A stretch of DNA of 64,000 nucleotides from DASUPK01 sp963815045 (GTDB lineage Bacteria; Actinomycetota; Thermoleophilia; Solirubrobacterales; 70-9), in the NCBI GenBank assembly GCA_963815045.1, contig CAWFET010000003.1, positions 496,001 to 560,000 of the forward strand, read 5' to 3'. Positions 15,302-24,866 of this stretch are shown here, piece after piece. Each line of letters begins with the position of its first letter. Positions within the stretch are counted from its first letter, which is position 1. A program made the position numbers and the translations under genes. Under the pieces are notes generated by a model. The model had not been told where the DNA came from and did no database searches. It was given only the letters and a program-made list of their open reading frames with translations.

Positions 15302-16720
15302 TTGAAACCCTCACCTGCCGACGTGCCAGCAACCAAACCAGCCGACGTCTTCGTCATCTTCGGGATCACCGGCGACCTCGCCAAGGTGATGACGTTCAAC
15401 TCCCTCTACCGCCTCGAGGCGCGCGGCCTGTTGGACTGCCCGATCGTCGGCGTCGCCTTCGACGACTGGACGGAGAAGGATCTCCGCGATCACGCGCGCA
15501 AGGCGATCGAGACCTCGTCGGGCAAGAAGCCCAACCCGAAGATCTTCAATCGCCTGGCGAAGCGGTTCTCCTACGTCCAGGGCGACTTCTCCGAGGACGC
15601 CACCTACGAGCGGGTCGGCAGGGCGATCAAGGGTGCCAAGACACCCGTCTTCTATCTGGAGATCCCGCCGTCCCTGTTCGGGATGACGATCGGAGGGCTG
15701 TCCAAGGCGGGGCTGACGCAGAACGCGAGGGTGGTGGTCGAGAAGCCGTTTGGTCACGACCTCCGGTCGGCGCGGGAGCTGGCAGACGAGATCCACGAGT
15801 ACATCCGGGAGGACCAGCTCTACCGGATCGACCACTTCCTCGGCCTGATGGGGCTGGCCGAGATCCTCTTCCTCCGCTTCGCCAACGCGATCTTCGAGCC
15901 CGTCTGGAACCGCAACAGCATCGACTGCGTGCAGATCACGATGGCCGAGGACTTCGGCGTCTCGGATCGCGGCAGCTTCTACGACCCCGTCGGTGCCGTC
16001 CGCGACGTCGTCGTCAACCACCTGATGCAGATCGTGGCCGCCTGCGCGATGGAGCAGCCGGCCGGCCGGGACGCCCGATCGCTGAAGGACGCGATGTTCT
16101 CGGTCTTCTCGGCGATGCCGAAGGCCGACCCGAAGCAGTACGTGCGCGGGCAGTACGAGGGCTACCGGAAGGTCAAGGGCGTGGCAAAGGGCTCGAGCAC
16201 CGAGACGTTCGCGGCGATGCGTTTCGAGATCGACAACTGGCGCTGGACCGGGGTGCCGTTCTTCGTCCGGACGGGGAAGGAGCTTGCGGTGGAGCAGTGG
16301 GAGCTCAGGCTGATCTTCAAGGAACCGCCGCGGCTCGGGTACGCGATGAGGGGAAGGCAGATGCCGCCTTCGGATGAGCTCGTGATCAGGCTCCACCCGA
16401 CGACCGGCATCCGGCTGCTCGTCGACGCCCAGCGCAGCGATTCCGCCGTTCCCGAGCAGATCAACCTCGACATGGAGTTCGAGGAGCAGGGGGGAGAGGG
16501 GCCGACGCCCTACGAGGTGCTCCTGCACGCCGCGATGATCGGGAACAGCACCCGCTTCACCCGCCAGGACAACATCGAGGAGACCTGGCGGATCTGCGGG
16601 CCGCTGATCGAGAAGCCGCCCAGGATCCAGCCATACAAGCGAGGTTCATGGGGACCGAAGTCCGCAGACCGGCTGGTCAAGGAGTTCGGTGGCTGGCGCG
16701 ACCCGTGGACCGGCTCATGA
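15302..16720 (+). CDS. Glucose-6-phosphate dehydrogenase-like oxidoreductase (divergent)
   Basis: 472 residues of the G6PDH family, with the NAD(P)-binding GITGDLA motif, EKPFGHDL, the catalytic Asp-His in RIDHFLG, the second His in VVNHLMQ, and VRTGKEL. Two positions differ from the canonical enzyme: the usual AK(R/K)K is AKVM here, and RIDHYLGKE is RIDHFLGLM, removing lysines that contact substrate phosphate in characterised G6PDHs. It may oxidise another sugar or a differently bound sugar phosphate. The start is TTG 15302; GTG 15323 is an alternative. It overlaps the GH15 gene by 4 bp and heads the 15302-25879 gene array. No opcA or pgl neighbour is present. Confidence 0.85.
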   Translation: MKPSPADVPATKPADVFVIFGITGDLAKVMTFNSLYRLEARGLLDCPIVGVAFDDWTEKDLRDHARKAIETSSGKKPNPKIFNRLAKRFSYVQGDFSEDATYERVGRAIKGAKTPVFYLEIPPSLFGMTIGGLSKAGLTQNARVVVEKPFGHDLRSARELADEIHEYIREDQLYRIDHFLGLMGLAEILFLRFANAIFEPVWNRNSIDCVQITMAEDFGVSDRGSFYDPVGAVRDVVVNHLMQIVAACAMEQPAGRDARSLKDAMFSVFSAMPKADPKQYVRGQYEGYRKVKGVAKGSSTETFAAMRFEIDNWRWTGVPFFVRTGKELAVEQWELRLIFKEPPRLGYAMRGRQMPPSDELVIRLHPTTGIRLLVDAQRSDSAVPEQINLDMEFEEQGGEGPTPYEVLLHAAMIGNSTRFTRQDNIEETWRICGPLIEKPPRIQPYKRGSWGPKSADRLVKEFGGWRDPWTGS

Positions 16721-18627
16721 CCCCGCCGAAGGCGAAGGAGAAGGCCAAGAAGGACAAGATGCCCCAGAGCGCGGCGATGCCGTCGCCGTTCCCGCCGATC
16801 GCCGACTACGCCTTCCTCTCCAACTGCCACACCGGCGCCCTGGTTGCGCCCGACGGAGCGATCGACTGGCTCTGCGTCCCGCGGTTCGACTCGCCCAGCA
16901 TCTTCGGGACCCTGCTCGATCGCGAGGCCGGCTCATTCCGCTTCGGGCCCTTCGGGATCAACGTCCCGAGCGCTCGGATCTACGAGCCCGGCACGAACAT
17001 CCTCAACACCACCTGGCACACCCCGACGGGCTGGGCGATGGTCCGTGACGCCCTGACCATCGGCCCCACTCAGCACAAGGACGAGGTCACTCCGCACACT
17101 CGGGCACCGGCAGATGAGGACGCCCACCACCTGCTCGTGCGGGTCGTGCTCTGCATGGAGGGCTCGGTGGACATGGAGCTGCTCTGCGAGCCCGACTTCG
17201 ACTACGGGCGCACGCCGGCCGATTGGACCCTCCAGGGAGACCACACCGCCGACGCCAGCGGGGCCGGGGTCACCGTGAGGCTCCGCAGCAGCATGCCGCT
17301 GGGGGCGGAAGGGCAGGTGGCGCAGGCACGGCACACCCTCCAGAAGGGCGAGCAGGCCTACTGCTCCCTGTCGTGGGCGGAGGAGCTCGCCTCACCGGAG
17401 GACATGGATCACGCCAACGCCCGCATCAGCGAGACCGCCAACTACTGGCGCACCTGGATCTCCAAGGCGCGCATGCCGGATCACCCCTACCGGGGGGCGA
17501 TCCAGCGCTCGGCGCTCGCGATCAAGGGGCTCACCTACATGCCCACCGGAGCAACCGTCGCGGCCCTGACCACTTCGCTGCCGGAGACCCCGGGCGGAGA
17601 GCGCAACTGGGACTACCGCTTCACCTGGATCAGGGACTCGACCTTCACCCTCCAGGCCCTCCACTTCCTGAACCTGGACTGGGAGGCCAACGAGTTCATG
17701 CAGTTCATCGGCGAGCTCGAGGCGAACGAGGACGGGGCGCTGCAGATCATGTACGGGATCGACGGCCGGCGGGACCTCACCGAGACGACGCGTGACGACC
17801 TCTCGGGATACGCGGGAGCGTCGCCCGTGCGAGTCGGGAACGGAGCCTTCGACCAGCGACAGAACGACGTCTTCGGCGCCGCCCTCGATTCGATCCTGCT
17901 CCACAGCCACCGGAGCCAGCGGCTGCCCCGCGGGCTCTGGCCCGTCGTCCAGGCCCAGGCGGATTGCGCGACGAAGGTATGGAAGAAGCCGGACCAGGGC
18001 ATCTGGGAGGCTCGCGGCAAGCCGCAGCACTACGTCTCGTCGAAGCTCATGTGCTGGGTCGCCATGGACAGGGCCTCGAAGCTCGCGGAGATACGGGGGG
18101 ACGGCGAGCTCCAGGCTGAATGGGGAGACCTCGCGGAGGAGATCCACAAGGACATCCTCGACAACGGCGTCCAGGACGGGGTCCTGCGCCAGCACTACGA
18201 GACCGACGCCCTCGACGCCTCCACGCTCCTCGCCGCGATCTTCGGCTTCCTGCCGGGCGATGACGAGGTGCTCCGCAAGAGCGTGCTGGCGATCGGGGAC
18301 GACCTCACCGAGGACGGCTTCGTGCTCCGCTACGTCACCGGAGAGACGGACGACGGACTGTCTGGCAAGGAGGGCAGCTTCCTCATCTGTTCCTTCTGGC
18401 TGGTCTCCGGGCTGGCGATCATCGGCGAGCAGCAGCGCGCGCGGGATCTGATGGACCGGCTGCTGCGGGTCGCCTCGCCGCTCGGGCTCTTCGCCGAGGA
18501 GTTCGACACCAGCACGGGTCGCCACCTTGGGAACTTCCCCCAGGCCTTCTCGCACCTCGCCCTGATCGAGGCCGCGGCGCGGATCATCATGAGCGAGCGC
18601 CTCAAGGAGTTCGGGGTCAACGTATGA
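16717..18627 (+). CDS. Glycoside hydrolase family 15 (trehalase/glucoamylase-like)
   Basis: 636 residues. The N-terminal beta-domain opens IADYAFLSNCHTGALVAP and DGAIDWLCVPRFDSPSIFG, the hallmark of the trehalase-type N-domain; the (alpha/alpha)6 catalytic barrel follows with GGERNWDYRFTWIRDSTF, GLWPVVQAQ, and a late acid/base region around SFLICSFWL. This GH15 group hydrolyses trehalose or alpha-glucans, releasing glucose. ATG 16717 overlaps the upstream stop and its own stop overlaps the GMC gene, so it is translationally coupled on both sides. No signal peptide: the enzyme is cytoplasmic, which favours intracellular trehalose as substrate. Confidence 0.9.
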   Translation: MTPPKAKEKAKKDKMPQSAAMPSPFPPIADYAFLSNCHTGALVAPDGAIDWLCVPRFDSPSIFGTLLDREAGSFRFGPFGINVPSARIYEPGTNILNTTWHTPTGWAMVRDALTIGPTQHKDEVTPHTRAPADEDAHHLLVRVVLCMEGSVDMELLCEPDFDYGRTPADWTLQGDHTADASGAGVTVRLRSSMPLGAEGQVAQARHTLQKGEQAYCSLSWAEELASPEDMDHANARISETANYWRTWISKARMPDHPYRGAIQRSALAIKGLTYMPTGATVAALTTSLPETPGGERNWDYRFTWIRDSTFTLQALHFLNLDWEANEFMQFIGELEANEDGALQIMYGIDGRRDLTETTRDDLSGYAGASPVRVGNGAFDQRQNDVFGAALDSILLHSHRSQRLPRGLWPVVQAQADCATKVWKKPDQGIWEARGKPQHYVSSKLMCWVAMDRASKLAEIRGDGELQAEWGDLAEEIHKDILDNGVQDGVLRQHYETDALDASTLLAAIFGFLPGDDEVLRKSVLAIGDDLTEDGFVLRYVTGETDDGLSGKEGSFLICSFWLVSGLAIIGEQQRARDLMDRLLRVASPLGLFAEEFDTSTGRHLGNFPQAFSHLALIEAAARIIMSERLKEFGVNV

Positions 18628-20177
18628 GCGACTACGACGTGATCGTCATCGGCAGCGGCGCCGGCGGCGGCACGCTGGTCCATCAGCTCGCACCGTCCGG
18701 AAAGCGGATCCTGCTGGTGGAGAGGGGAGACTGGCTTCCCCGCGAGCCGCAGAACTGGCTTGCCCAGGACGTCTTCGTCGATGGCCGCTACCAGTCGGAG
18801 GACACCTGGTACGACAAGGACGACAAGGAGTTCGCGCCGCAGGTCCACTACTACGTCGGAGGCGCAACGAAGCTTTACGGGGCCGCCCTCTATCGGCTGC
18901 GGGCCGAGGACTACGGGGAGATCCAGCACGCCGACGGGGTGTCGCCCGCGTGGCCCGTCTCGTACGAGGAGATGGAGCCCTTCTACACCAGGGCCGAGCA
19001 GCTCTACGAGGTGCGCGGCGCCCGGGGCGAGGACCCGACGGAGCCGCCGGCGAGCGCGCCATATCCGCACCCGGCCGTGTCGCACGAGCCGCGAATCCAG
19101 CAGCTGGCCGACGACCTGGCCGCCGCCGGGTACCAGCCGTTCCACGCCCCGTGCGGCGTGTTGCTCGACGAGGGGAACATGCCGTACAGCCGCTGCGTTC
19201 GGTGCAACGACTGCGACGGCTTCCCCTGCCTCGTCCACGCCAAGTCGGACGCGGAGGTGATGGCGGTGCGGCCGGCGCTCGAGCACGACAACGTCACGCT
19301 CCTCACCAACGCGATGGCGCTGTCGCTCGAGACGAATCCCGGCGGCACCGAGGTCACCGGGGTGGTGGTGGAGCGCGAGGGGGCGACCGAGACCCACAGC
19401 GCGGACGTCGTCGTCGTCTCCTGCGGCGCCGCGAACTCGGCCAGGCTCCTACTCGCCTCGGCCAATGACAAGCACCCGAACGGCCTGGCCAACGGCTCCG
19501 ACCAGGTCGGCCGCAACTACATGTTCCACAACAGCCAGGCCGTGCTCGCCCTCTCGAAGGAGCCCAACCCGACCGTTTTCCAGAAGACGCTCGGCCTCAA
19601 CGACTTCTACCTGGCGGGCAAGGAGTTCGATCACCCGCTCGGCAACCTCCAGATGGTCGGCAAGTCACAGGCGCCGATGTTCCGCGGCGAGAAGCCGGGG
19701 GAGACGAAATTCGCGCCGGGCTGGTCGCTCGAAACGGTCGCTGACCATGCGGTGGACTTCTGGCTCTCGACCGAGGACCTGCCCAAGGCGGAGAACCGAG
19801 TCACCCTGAGCGATGACGGACGGGTGAAGATCGCGTACAGCTACTCGAACGAGGGACCGAAGAAGGAGCTCTACGAGAAGCTCAAGTCGATGCTGGGCGA
19901 GATCGGCATGCACCCTGACCATCTCCTTCCGCACCACGCCTATCTGAAGAACGAGATCCCGGTGGCCGGGGTCGCGCATCAGGCCGGGACCTGCCGCTTC
20001 GGGTCGGATCAGGCGACTTCGGTGCTCGACACGAACTGCAAGGCCCACGAGCTCGACAACCTCTACGTGGTCGACACCAGCTTCTTCCCGAGCATCGGCG
20101 CGGTCAACCCGGCGCTGACGGCGATGGCGAACGCGATCCGCGTCGGCGACCACCTGCTGGAGCGTCTCGGCGCTTAG
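18624..20177 (+). CDS. GMC-family FAD oxidoreductase with 4-Cys motif
   Basis: 517 residues. The FAD-binding motif is VIVIGSGAGGGTLVHQLA at the N-terminus; the C-terminal GMC region shows AHQAGTCRFG (catalytic His) and LYVVDTSFFPSIGAVNPA. Residues 191-202 carry C-x2-C-x2-C-x4-C (SRCVRCNDCDGFPC), reminiscent of the cysteine cluster in Fe-S-containing FAD glucose/gluconate dehydrogenase subunits; whether a cluster binds is inference. It probably dehydrogenates a sugar or polyol and passes electrons to a carrier. It overlaps the GH15 gene by 4 bp and precedes NDH-2. No signal peptide is evident. Confidence 0.88.
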   Translation: MSDYDVIVIGSGAGGGTLVHQLAPSGKRILLVERGDWLPREPQNWLAQDVFVDGRYQSEDTWYDKDDKEFAPQVHYYVGGATKLYGAALYRLRAEDYGEIQHADGVSPAWPVSYEEMEPFYTRAEQLYEVRGARGEDPTEPPASAPYPHPAVSHEPRIQQLADDLAAAGYQPFHAPCGVLLDEGNMPYSRCVRCNDCDGFPCLVHAKSDAEVMAVRPALEHDNVTLLTNAMALSLETNPGGTEVTGVVVEREGATETHSADVVVVSCGAANSARLLLASANDKHPNGLANGSDQVGRNYMFHNSQAVLALSKEPNPTVFQKTLGLNDFYLAGKEFDHPLGNLQMVGKSQAPMFRGEKPGETKFAPGWSLETVADHAVDFWLSTEDLPKAENRVTLSDDGRVKIAYSYSNEGPKKELYEKLKSMLGEIGMHPDHLLPHHAYLKNEIPVAGVAHQAGTCRFGSDQATSVLDTNCKAHELDNLYVVDTSFFPSIGAVNPALTAMANAIRVGDHLLERLGA

Positions 20178-20202
20178 GCGGGACGGGCTCGACGGGCAGA
20201 CC

Positions 20203-21573
20203 GTGGCTGCGGATTCCCATCGTGTGGTTGTCGTGGGGGGAGGCTTCGGCGGGCTCTTTGCGGCCCGAGCTCTGAGCCGCGGGCCGGTCCAGGTCACCCT
20301 CGTGGACCGGCTCAACCACCACCTCTTTCAGCCGCTCCTCTACCAGGTCGCGACGGGAATCCTCTCGGAGGGGGAGATCGCGCCGCCGCTGCGGGGGGTC
20401 CTGCACCGCCACCGCAACATCGAGGTCGAGCTGGCCGAGGTGACCGCCTTCGACCTGGAGGCGCGGAAGGTGACGGCCATGGGCCCCGACGGCCGGGTCC
20501 TCGAGCTCCCCTACGACAGCCTGATCGTCGCCGGCGGCGCCGGGCAGTCGTACTTCGGCCACGACGAGTTCTCGCGCTGGGCTCCGGGGATGAAGACCAT
20601 CAACGATGCCCTCGAGCTCAGGGGCCGGATCCTCGGCGCGTTCGAGATGGCCGAGCTCGAGCAGGATCCCGAAAAGCAGCAGGAATGGCTCACCTTCGTG
20701 GTGGTCGGCGGCGGTCCCACCGGGGTGGAGATCGCGGGCCAGATCGCCGAGCTTTCGAGGCGCGTGCTCAAGGACGACTTCAGGAGGGTCGATCCGCGCA
20801 ACGCCCGGATCATCATCTGCGACGGCGGGAAGCAGGTGCTGGCGACGTTCGGCGACCAGCTCTCCGGCAAGGCGGCGCAGGGACTCGGGCACCTCGGTGT
20901 CGAGCTCCAGATGTCGACCATCGTCACCGACATCGACCAGAACGGAGTGGTCGTCAAGCAGGGGGACGAGGAACGGCGGATCGGCTGCCACACGAAGATC
21001 TGGGCGGCGGGCGTCGAGGCTTCACCGCTCGCTCGGATGCTGGGGAAGGCGACCGGCGCGGAGGTCGACCGGGCCGGGCGAGTCGCGGTGCTCCCCGATT
21101 GCACGCTGCCGGGGCACCCGGAGGTGTTCGCGATCGGCGACATGATGTCCCTCAACGACCTGCCGGGGGTCGCGGAGGTCGCGATGCAGCAGGGACTCCA
21201 CGCCTCGAGCACGATCAAGCGGCGCCTGCGGGGCAAGGAGGGGGAGGAGTTCCGCTACCGCGATCTGGGCAGCATGGCGACCATCTCCCGCTTCCGGGCG
21301 GTGGTGAGCTTCAAGGGCATTCGCCTGTCGGGCCTGATCGGCTGGCTCGCCTGGCTCTTCGTTCACCTCACCTTCCTCACCGGGTTCAAGAACCGCATCG
21401 CGACCATTCCGCGCTGGGCGATCACCTTCATCGGCAACAGCCGCCCGCAGCGCACGATCACGATGCAGCAGGTCATCGGACGCGTGGCCATCGAGGAAGC
21501 GGGCGGCCGCCCGTTCCTGATGTCGCTGGTCGAGGATGACTCGAAGTCGGCGGAGAGCGAGGCACCCGAGTGA
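20203..21573 (+). CDS. ndh: Type II NADH:quinone oxidoreductase (NDH-2)
   Basis: 456 residues with two dinucleotide folds: VVVVGGGFGGLFAARAL (FAD) and FVVVGGGPTGVEIAGQIAEL (NADH). NHHLFQPLLYQVATG is a standard NDH-2 motif after the first fold, and EVFAIGDMM precedes the C-terminal amphipathic/membrane-associated region (about 375-420) containing TGFKNRIATIPRWA. It transfers electrons from NADH to quinone without pumping protons. It begins 25 nt after the GMC gene, overlaps the epimerase gene, and lies upstream of cydAB, so electrons from sugar oxidation have a complete route to oxygen within one array. Confidence 0.92.
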   Translation: MAADSHRVVVVGGGFGGLFAARALSRGPVQVTLVDRLNHHLFQPLLYQVATGILSEGEIAPPLRGVLHRHRNIEVELAEVTAFDLEARKVTAMGPDGRVLELPYDSLIVAGGAGQSYFGHDEFSRWAPGMKTINDALELRGRILGAFEMAELEQDPEKQQEWLTFVVVGGGPTGVEIAGQIAELSRRVLKDDFRRVDPRNARIIICDGGKQVLATFGDQLSGKAAQGLGHLGVELQMSTIVTDIDQNGVVVKQGDEERRIGCHTKIWAAGVEASPLARMLGKATGAEVDRAGRVAVLPDCTLPGHPEVFAIGDMMSLNDLPGVAEVAMQQGLHASSTIKRRLRGKEGEEFRYRDLGSMATISRFRAVVSFKGIRLSGLIGWLAWLFVHLTFLTGFKNRIATIPRWAITFIGNSRPQRTITMQQVIGRVAIEEAGGRPFLMSLVEDDSKSAESEAPE

Positions 21574-22502
21574 TCGGCACCCGGCCCATCGACTCGTTCG
21601 AGGCGCTGACCCTCTCCTCGGAGGAGGCCGAGCTCGAGGCCGCGTTCGTCCCCGAAGCCGGAATGGTCGGCTGCTCTCTGCTCCATCGCGGTGAGGAGCT
21701 GCTCGGCCAGCGCGGCGGCCTGGCTCGCTACGCCGCCGACCGCTCGACCATGGGGATCCCGTTGCTCCACCCCTGGGCGAACAGGGTCGCCGAGAGGAAG
21801 TTCAAGGTGGCCGGACGAGAGGTGGACCTCTGGGCGCATCCCGGCCTGTACACCCTGGGCCCCATGGGCCTGCCGATCCACGGCCTCCTGGCTGCCGCTT
21901 CGGGTTGGACCGTCGAGCGGCATGAGGACACTGCGGAGGGCCCGCGTCTGGTGGGCAGCTTCGACTTCGGCGCCCGCGAGGATCTGATGACCGTGTTCCC
22001 GTTTCCCCACGAGATCACGGTCGACGCCGGGATCTCGGATCAGACGCTGACAATCGCGACGACGGTGCGCGCCGGCGACGTGGCGGTGCCGATCGCCTTC
22101 GGGTACCACCCCTACCTTCGCCTGCCGGGCATCGAGCGAGGTGAATGGGTGGTCGAGATACCTGTAAGGGAGAGGGTCATCCTCGACTCCGAGGAGCTCC
22201 CCACCGGCGAGGTCGAGCCGGCGGATGTGGCTGACGGCCCGCTCGGGTCGAGGACCTTCGACGACGAGTTCGTTGCCCCCGCGGAGCCGTTCGCCCTGGA
22301 GGGAGGAGGGCGGCGGATCGAGGTGTCGTTTGAGCGTGGCTACTCCTTCGCGCAGGTCTACGCCCCCGACGACGATGACGTGATCGCCTTCGAGCCGATG
22401 ACCGCGCCGACCAACACGCTGGTGAGCGGGCAGGACCTGATCCTGCTCGAGCCCGGCGAGAGCTATGAGACGTCGTTCTCGATCAAGGTGACGGACACGT
22501 GA
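21570..22502 (+). CDS. Aldose 1-epimerase family protein
   Basis: 310 residues of the galactose-mutarotase superfamily beta-supersandwich: STMGIPLLHPWANRV (substrate Arg/Asn region), LPIHGLLA with the catalytic-type His, and FGYHPYLRLPG with the second His, then the C-terminal acidic residue around IAFEPMTAPTN. It interconverts alpha and beta anomers of an aldose, or acts on a hexose-6-phosphate as YeaD-type members do. GTG 21570 overlaps the NDH-2 stop and the stop overlaps the cyclase start. A mutarotase fits downstream of a glucose-releasing GH15 enzyme. Confidence 0.88.
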   Translation: MIGTRPIDSFEALTLSSEEAELEAAFVPEAGMVGCSLLHRGEELLGQRGGLARYAADRSTMGIPLLHPWANRVAERKFKVAGREVDLWAHPGLYTLGPMGLPIHGLLAAASGWTVERHEDTAEGPRLVGSFDFGAREDLMTVFPFPHEITVDAGISDQTLTIATTVRAGDVAVPIAFGYHPYLRLPGIERGEWVVEIPVRERVILDSEELPTGEVEPADVADGPLGSRTFDDEFVAPAEPFALEGGGRRIEVSFERGYSFAQVYAPDDDDVIAFEPMTAPTNTLVSGQDLILLEPGESYETSFSIKVTDT

Positions 22503-23434
22503 TGGAGGCGGCCGACGTTCAGGTCTCCGCGGACGAATTCGGCCGGCTCTTCGATCGAGTCTCGAACTGGGGACGGTGGGGCGCCGACGACGAGCGGGGA
22601 GCGCTCAACTACCTGACGCCGAAGCTGGTCGCGGCCGCCGCCGGCCTCGCGCGAGATGGGCGGACGATCAGCCTCAGCCGCTCCCTGAACACCGAGCGCG
22701 AGCCGGACAACCCGGAGCCGGCGGATCACCGCATGACCATGCTCGGCGGGCGGGACCATCCGGAGGGCGTCGCCTTCGCCAAGGACTATATCGGCGTCGA
22801 CTACCACAACGATTCGCACAGCCACCTCGACGCGCTCTGCCACGTCTCCTACAACGACTCGCTCTACAACGGGCGACCGGCGGAATCGGTTTCGAAGAGT
22901 GGCGCCGCGGTCGAAACGGTCGAAGCGCTGAAGGACGGGCTGGTCGGGCGCGGCGTCCTGCTCGACGTCCCCCGGGCTCGCGGGGTCAGCTGGCTGGAGC
23001 CGGGCGACAGCGTCCTGCCCCGTGACCTCTCCGAATCCGAGGATCGCCAGGGAGTGAGGGTGGAGGAGGGCGACATCCTGCTGGTCCGGACGGGGCACGC
23101 GACGCGGCTCGACGAGCTCGGGCCCTGGGACACCGCCAGCTCAAAGGCGGGCCTGCACCCGGGCTGCGCGGAGTTCCTGGCGGAGCGGAGGGTCGCGGCT
23201 CTTGGCTGCGACGGGAACAGCGACACGGCCCCGAGCTTCACCGAGGGTGTCGGATTCCCCATCCACGTGCTTGCGCTGACTGCGATGGGCGTCCACCTGC
23301 TCGACTACCTGCACCTCGACGAGCTGGGAGGCGCCTGCGAGGAGGCAGGCCGCTGGGAGTTCCTGTTCGTCGGCGCTCCGCTCCGCATCGCCGGCGGAAC
23401 CGGATCGCCCCTCAACCCGATCGCGATCCTCTGA
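22499..23434 (+). CDS. Cyclase-family metal-dependent hydrolase
   Basis: 311 residues of the cyclase / kynurenine-formamidase-like family: N-terminal WGRWGADDERGALNYLTP, the metal site HNDSHSHLDALCH, and GDILLVRTGHATR with later GCDGNSDTAPS. Members hydrolyse amides, esters or lactone-like bonds; the catalytic motif is complete. The GTG start overlaps the epimerase stop, so it belongs to the same operon. In a sugar-oxidation setting a lactonase-like activity would fit, since no pgl is present, but that is inference; an unrelated amidase is equally possible. Confidence 0.82.
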   Translation: MMEAADVQVSADEFGRLFDRVSNWGRWGADDERGALNYLTPKLVAAAAGLARDGRTISLSRSLNTEREPDNPEPADHRMTMLGGRDHPEGVAFAKDYIGVDYHNDSHSHLDALCHVSYNDSLYNGRPAESVSKSGAAVETVEALKDGLVGRGVLLDVPRARGVSWLEPGDSVLPRDLSESEDRQGVRVEEGDILLVRTGHATRLDELGPWDTASSKAGLHPGCAEFLAERRVAALGCDGNSDTAPSFTEGVGFPIHVLALTAMGVHLLDYLHLDELGGACEEAGRWEFLFVGAPLRIAGGTGSPLNPIAIL

Positions 23435-23468
23435 TGACCTCCTACAGGAATAGGCTGTTCTCGATCTG

Positions 23469-24866
23469 ATGCCTCACCTGGTTCCCCTGCTCGCGGATTC
23501 GTCGTCCAACCTGCTGGCGGCGCGAAACCAGATGGGGTTCACGCTCGGTTTTCACATCGTCCTGGCATGCCTCGGCGTGGCCTTCCCGGCGATGATGCTG
23601 ATCGCCGAGTGGCTGGGGCACAGGCGGAACGACGAGGCCGCACTTCGGCTCGCGCGGAACTGGTCGAAAGCCGTCGCCGTGCTGTTTGCGGTCGGGGCCG
23701 TCACGGGTACGGTCCTCTCCTTCGAATTCGGCCTGCTGTGGCCTCGCTTCATGGACCGCTTCGGCGACGCCTTCGGGATCGCCTTCGCGATCGAAGGGAT
23801 CTTCTTCTTCCTCGAGGCGATCTTCATCGCCATCTACATCTACGGCTGGAACCGCCTCTCGCCGAAGGCCCACATGTGGTCTGCCGTGCCGATCGTGATC
23901 TCCGGGGTGGGGGGCGCCTTCTCGGTGATCGCCGCCAATGCCTGGATGAACCAGCCTCAGGGATTCACCCTCGACAGCGCCGGCAAGGTCAGCGACGTGA
24001 AGCCGTTCGAGGTCCTCTTCAACAATGCGACCGGCTACGAGTTCTTCCACATGTTCCTGGCCGCCTACATGGTCACCGGGTTCATCCTCGCTTCGATCTA
24101 CGCCGTCGGCATGCTGCGCGGCCGCCGGGACCGATACCACCGGCTCGGCCTGCTCGTGCCCCTAACGGTCGCGGCCATCGCTACGCCGATCCAGCTCTTC
24201 GTCGGCGACACGGCCGCTCGTGCCGTGGCGGACGATCAACCCGCGAAGTTCGCCGGCATGGAGTGCATCTACAAGGGCGGACCCGACCAGACCGAGTACC
24301 TCGGAGGGATCTGCACCGACGGCCAGGTGAAGGGCGGGATCGGGATTCCCGGGCTTGACTCCTTCCTGGTCGGGTTCAGCAAGAACACCGACGTCACCGG
24401 CCTCAACCAGATCCCCCAGGACGAGCAGCCGCCGGCGCTGTCGATGCTGCACCTCTCCTTCGACACGATGGTGGGCATGGGAACCCTCCTCTTCCTACTC
24501 GCCATCTGGCTTGCGATTGCCTGGTGGCGAAAACGGGATATCCCAAGTACTCCCTGGTTCCTGCGGGCGGTGGCGATCTCGGGTGTCGCGGCCGTCGTCG
24601 CCCTCGAGTCGGGCTGGATCGTCACCGAGGTGGGTCGTCAGCCGTGGATCCTCAACGGGATCATGCGCACGTCGGAGGCGGTCACGCCGGCGAAGGGAAT
24701 CTGGTGGGTGTTTGCCTTCACGATGCTGCTCTACATCGGGCTTTTCACGACCGCGGCCCTGATCCTGCGCGCCCTGGCGCGGGGCTGGCGCGAGGGCCAC
24801 GAGCAGAAGGGCGAGCTCCCATATAGCCCGCCGACCAAGCCCCCCGCCCCGGAGGCATCGGCGTGA
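23469..24866 (+). CDS. cydA: Cytochrome bd ubiquinol oxidase subunit I
   Basis: 465 residues with about nine membrane helices. Landmarks are LGFHIVLACLG with the N-terminal heme-ligand His, FFHMFLAAYMVTGF with the second His, MLHLSFDTMVGMGTLLF, and VTEVGRQPWILNGIMRT with the conserved GRQPW. The Q-loop between them is short. It oxidises menaquinol or ubiquinol and reduces oxygen with high affinity. A TAGGCT hexamer (23451-23456) lies 12 nt before the ATG, giving an optional internal promoter. It overlaps cydB by 4 bp. Confidence 0.96.
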   Translation: MPHLVPLLADSSSNLLAARNQMGFTLGFHIVLACLGVAFPAMMLIAEWLGHRRNDEAALRLARNWSKAVAVLFAVGAVTGTVLSFEFGLLWPRFMDRFGDAFGIAFAIEGIFFFLEAIFIAIYIYGWNRLSPKAHMWSAVPIVISGVGGAFSVIAANAWMNQPQGFTLDSAGKVSDVKPFEVLFNNATGYEFFHMFLAAYMVTGFILASIYAVGMLRGRRDRYHRLGLLVPLTVAAIATPIQLFVGDTAARAVADDQPAKFAGMECIYKGGPDQTEYLGGICTDGQVKGGIGIPGLDSFLVGFSKNTDVTGLNQIPQDEQPPALSMLHLSFDTMVGMGTLLFLLAIWLAIAWWRKRDIPSTPWFLRAVAISGVAAVVALESGWIVTEVGRQPWILNGIMRTSEAVTPAKGIWWVFAFTMLLYIGLFTTAALILRALARGWREGHEQKGELPYSPPTKPPAPEASA

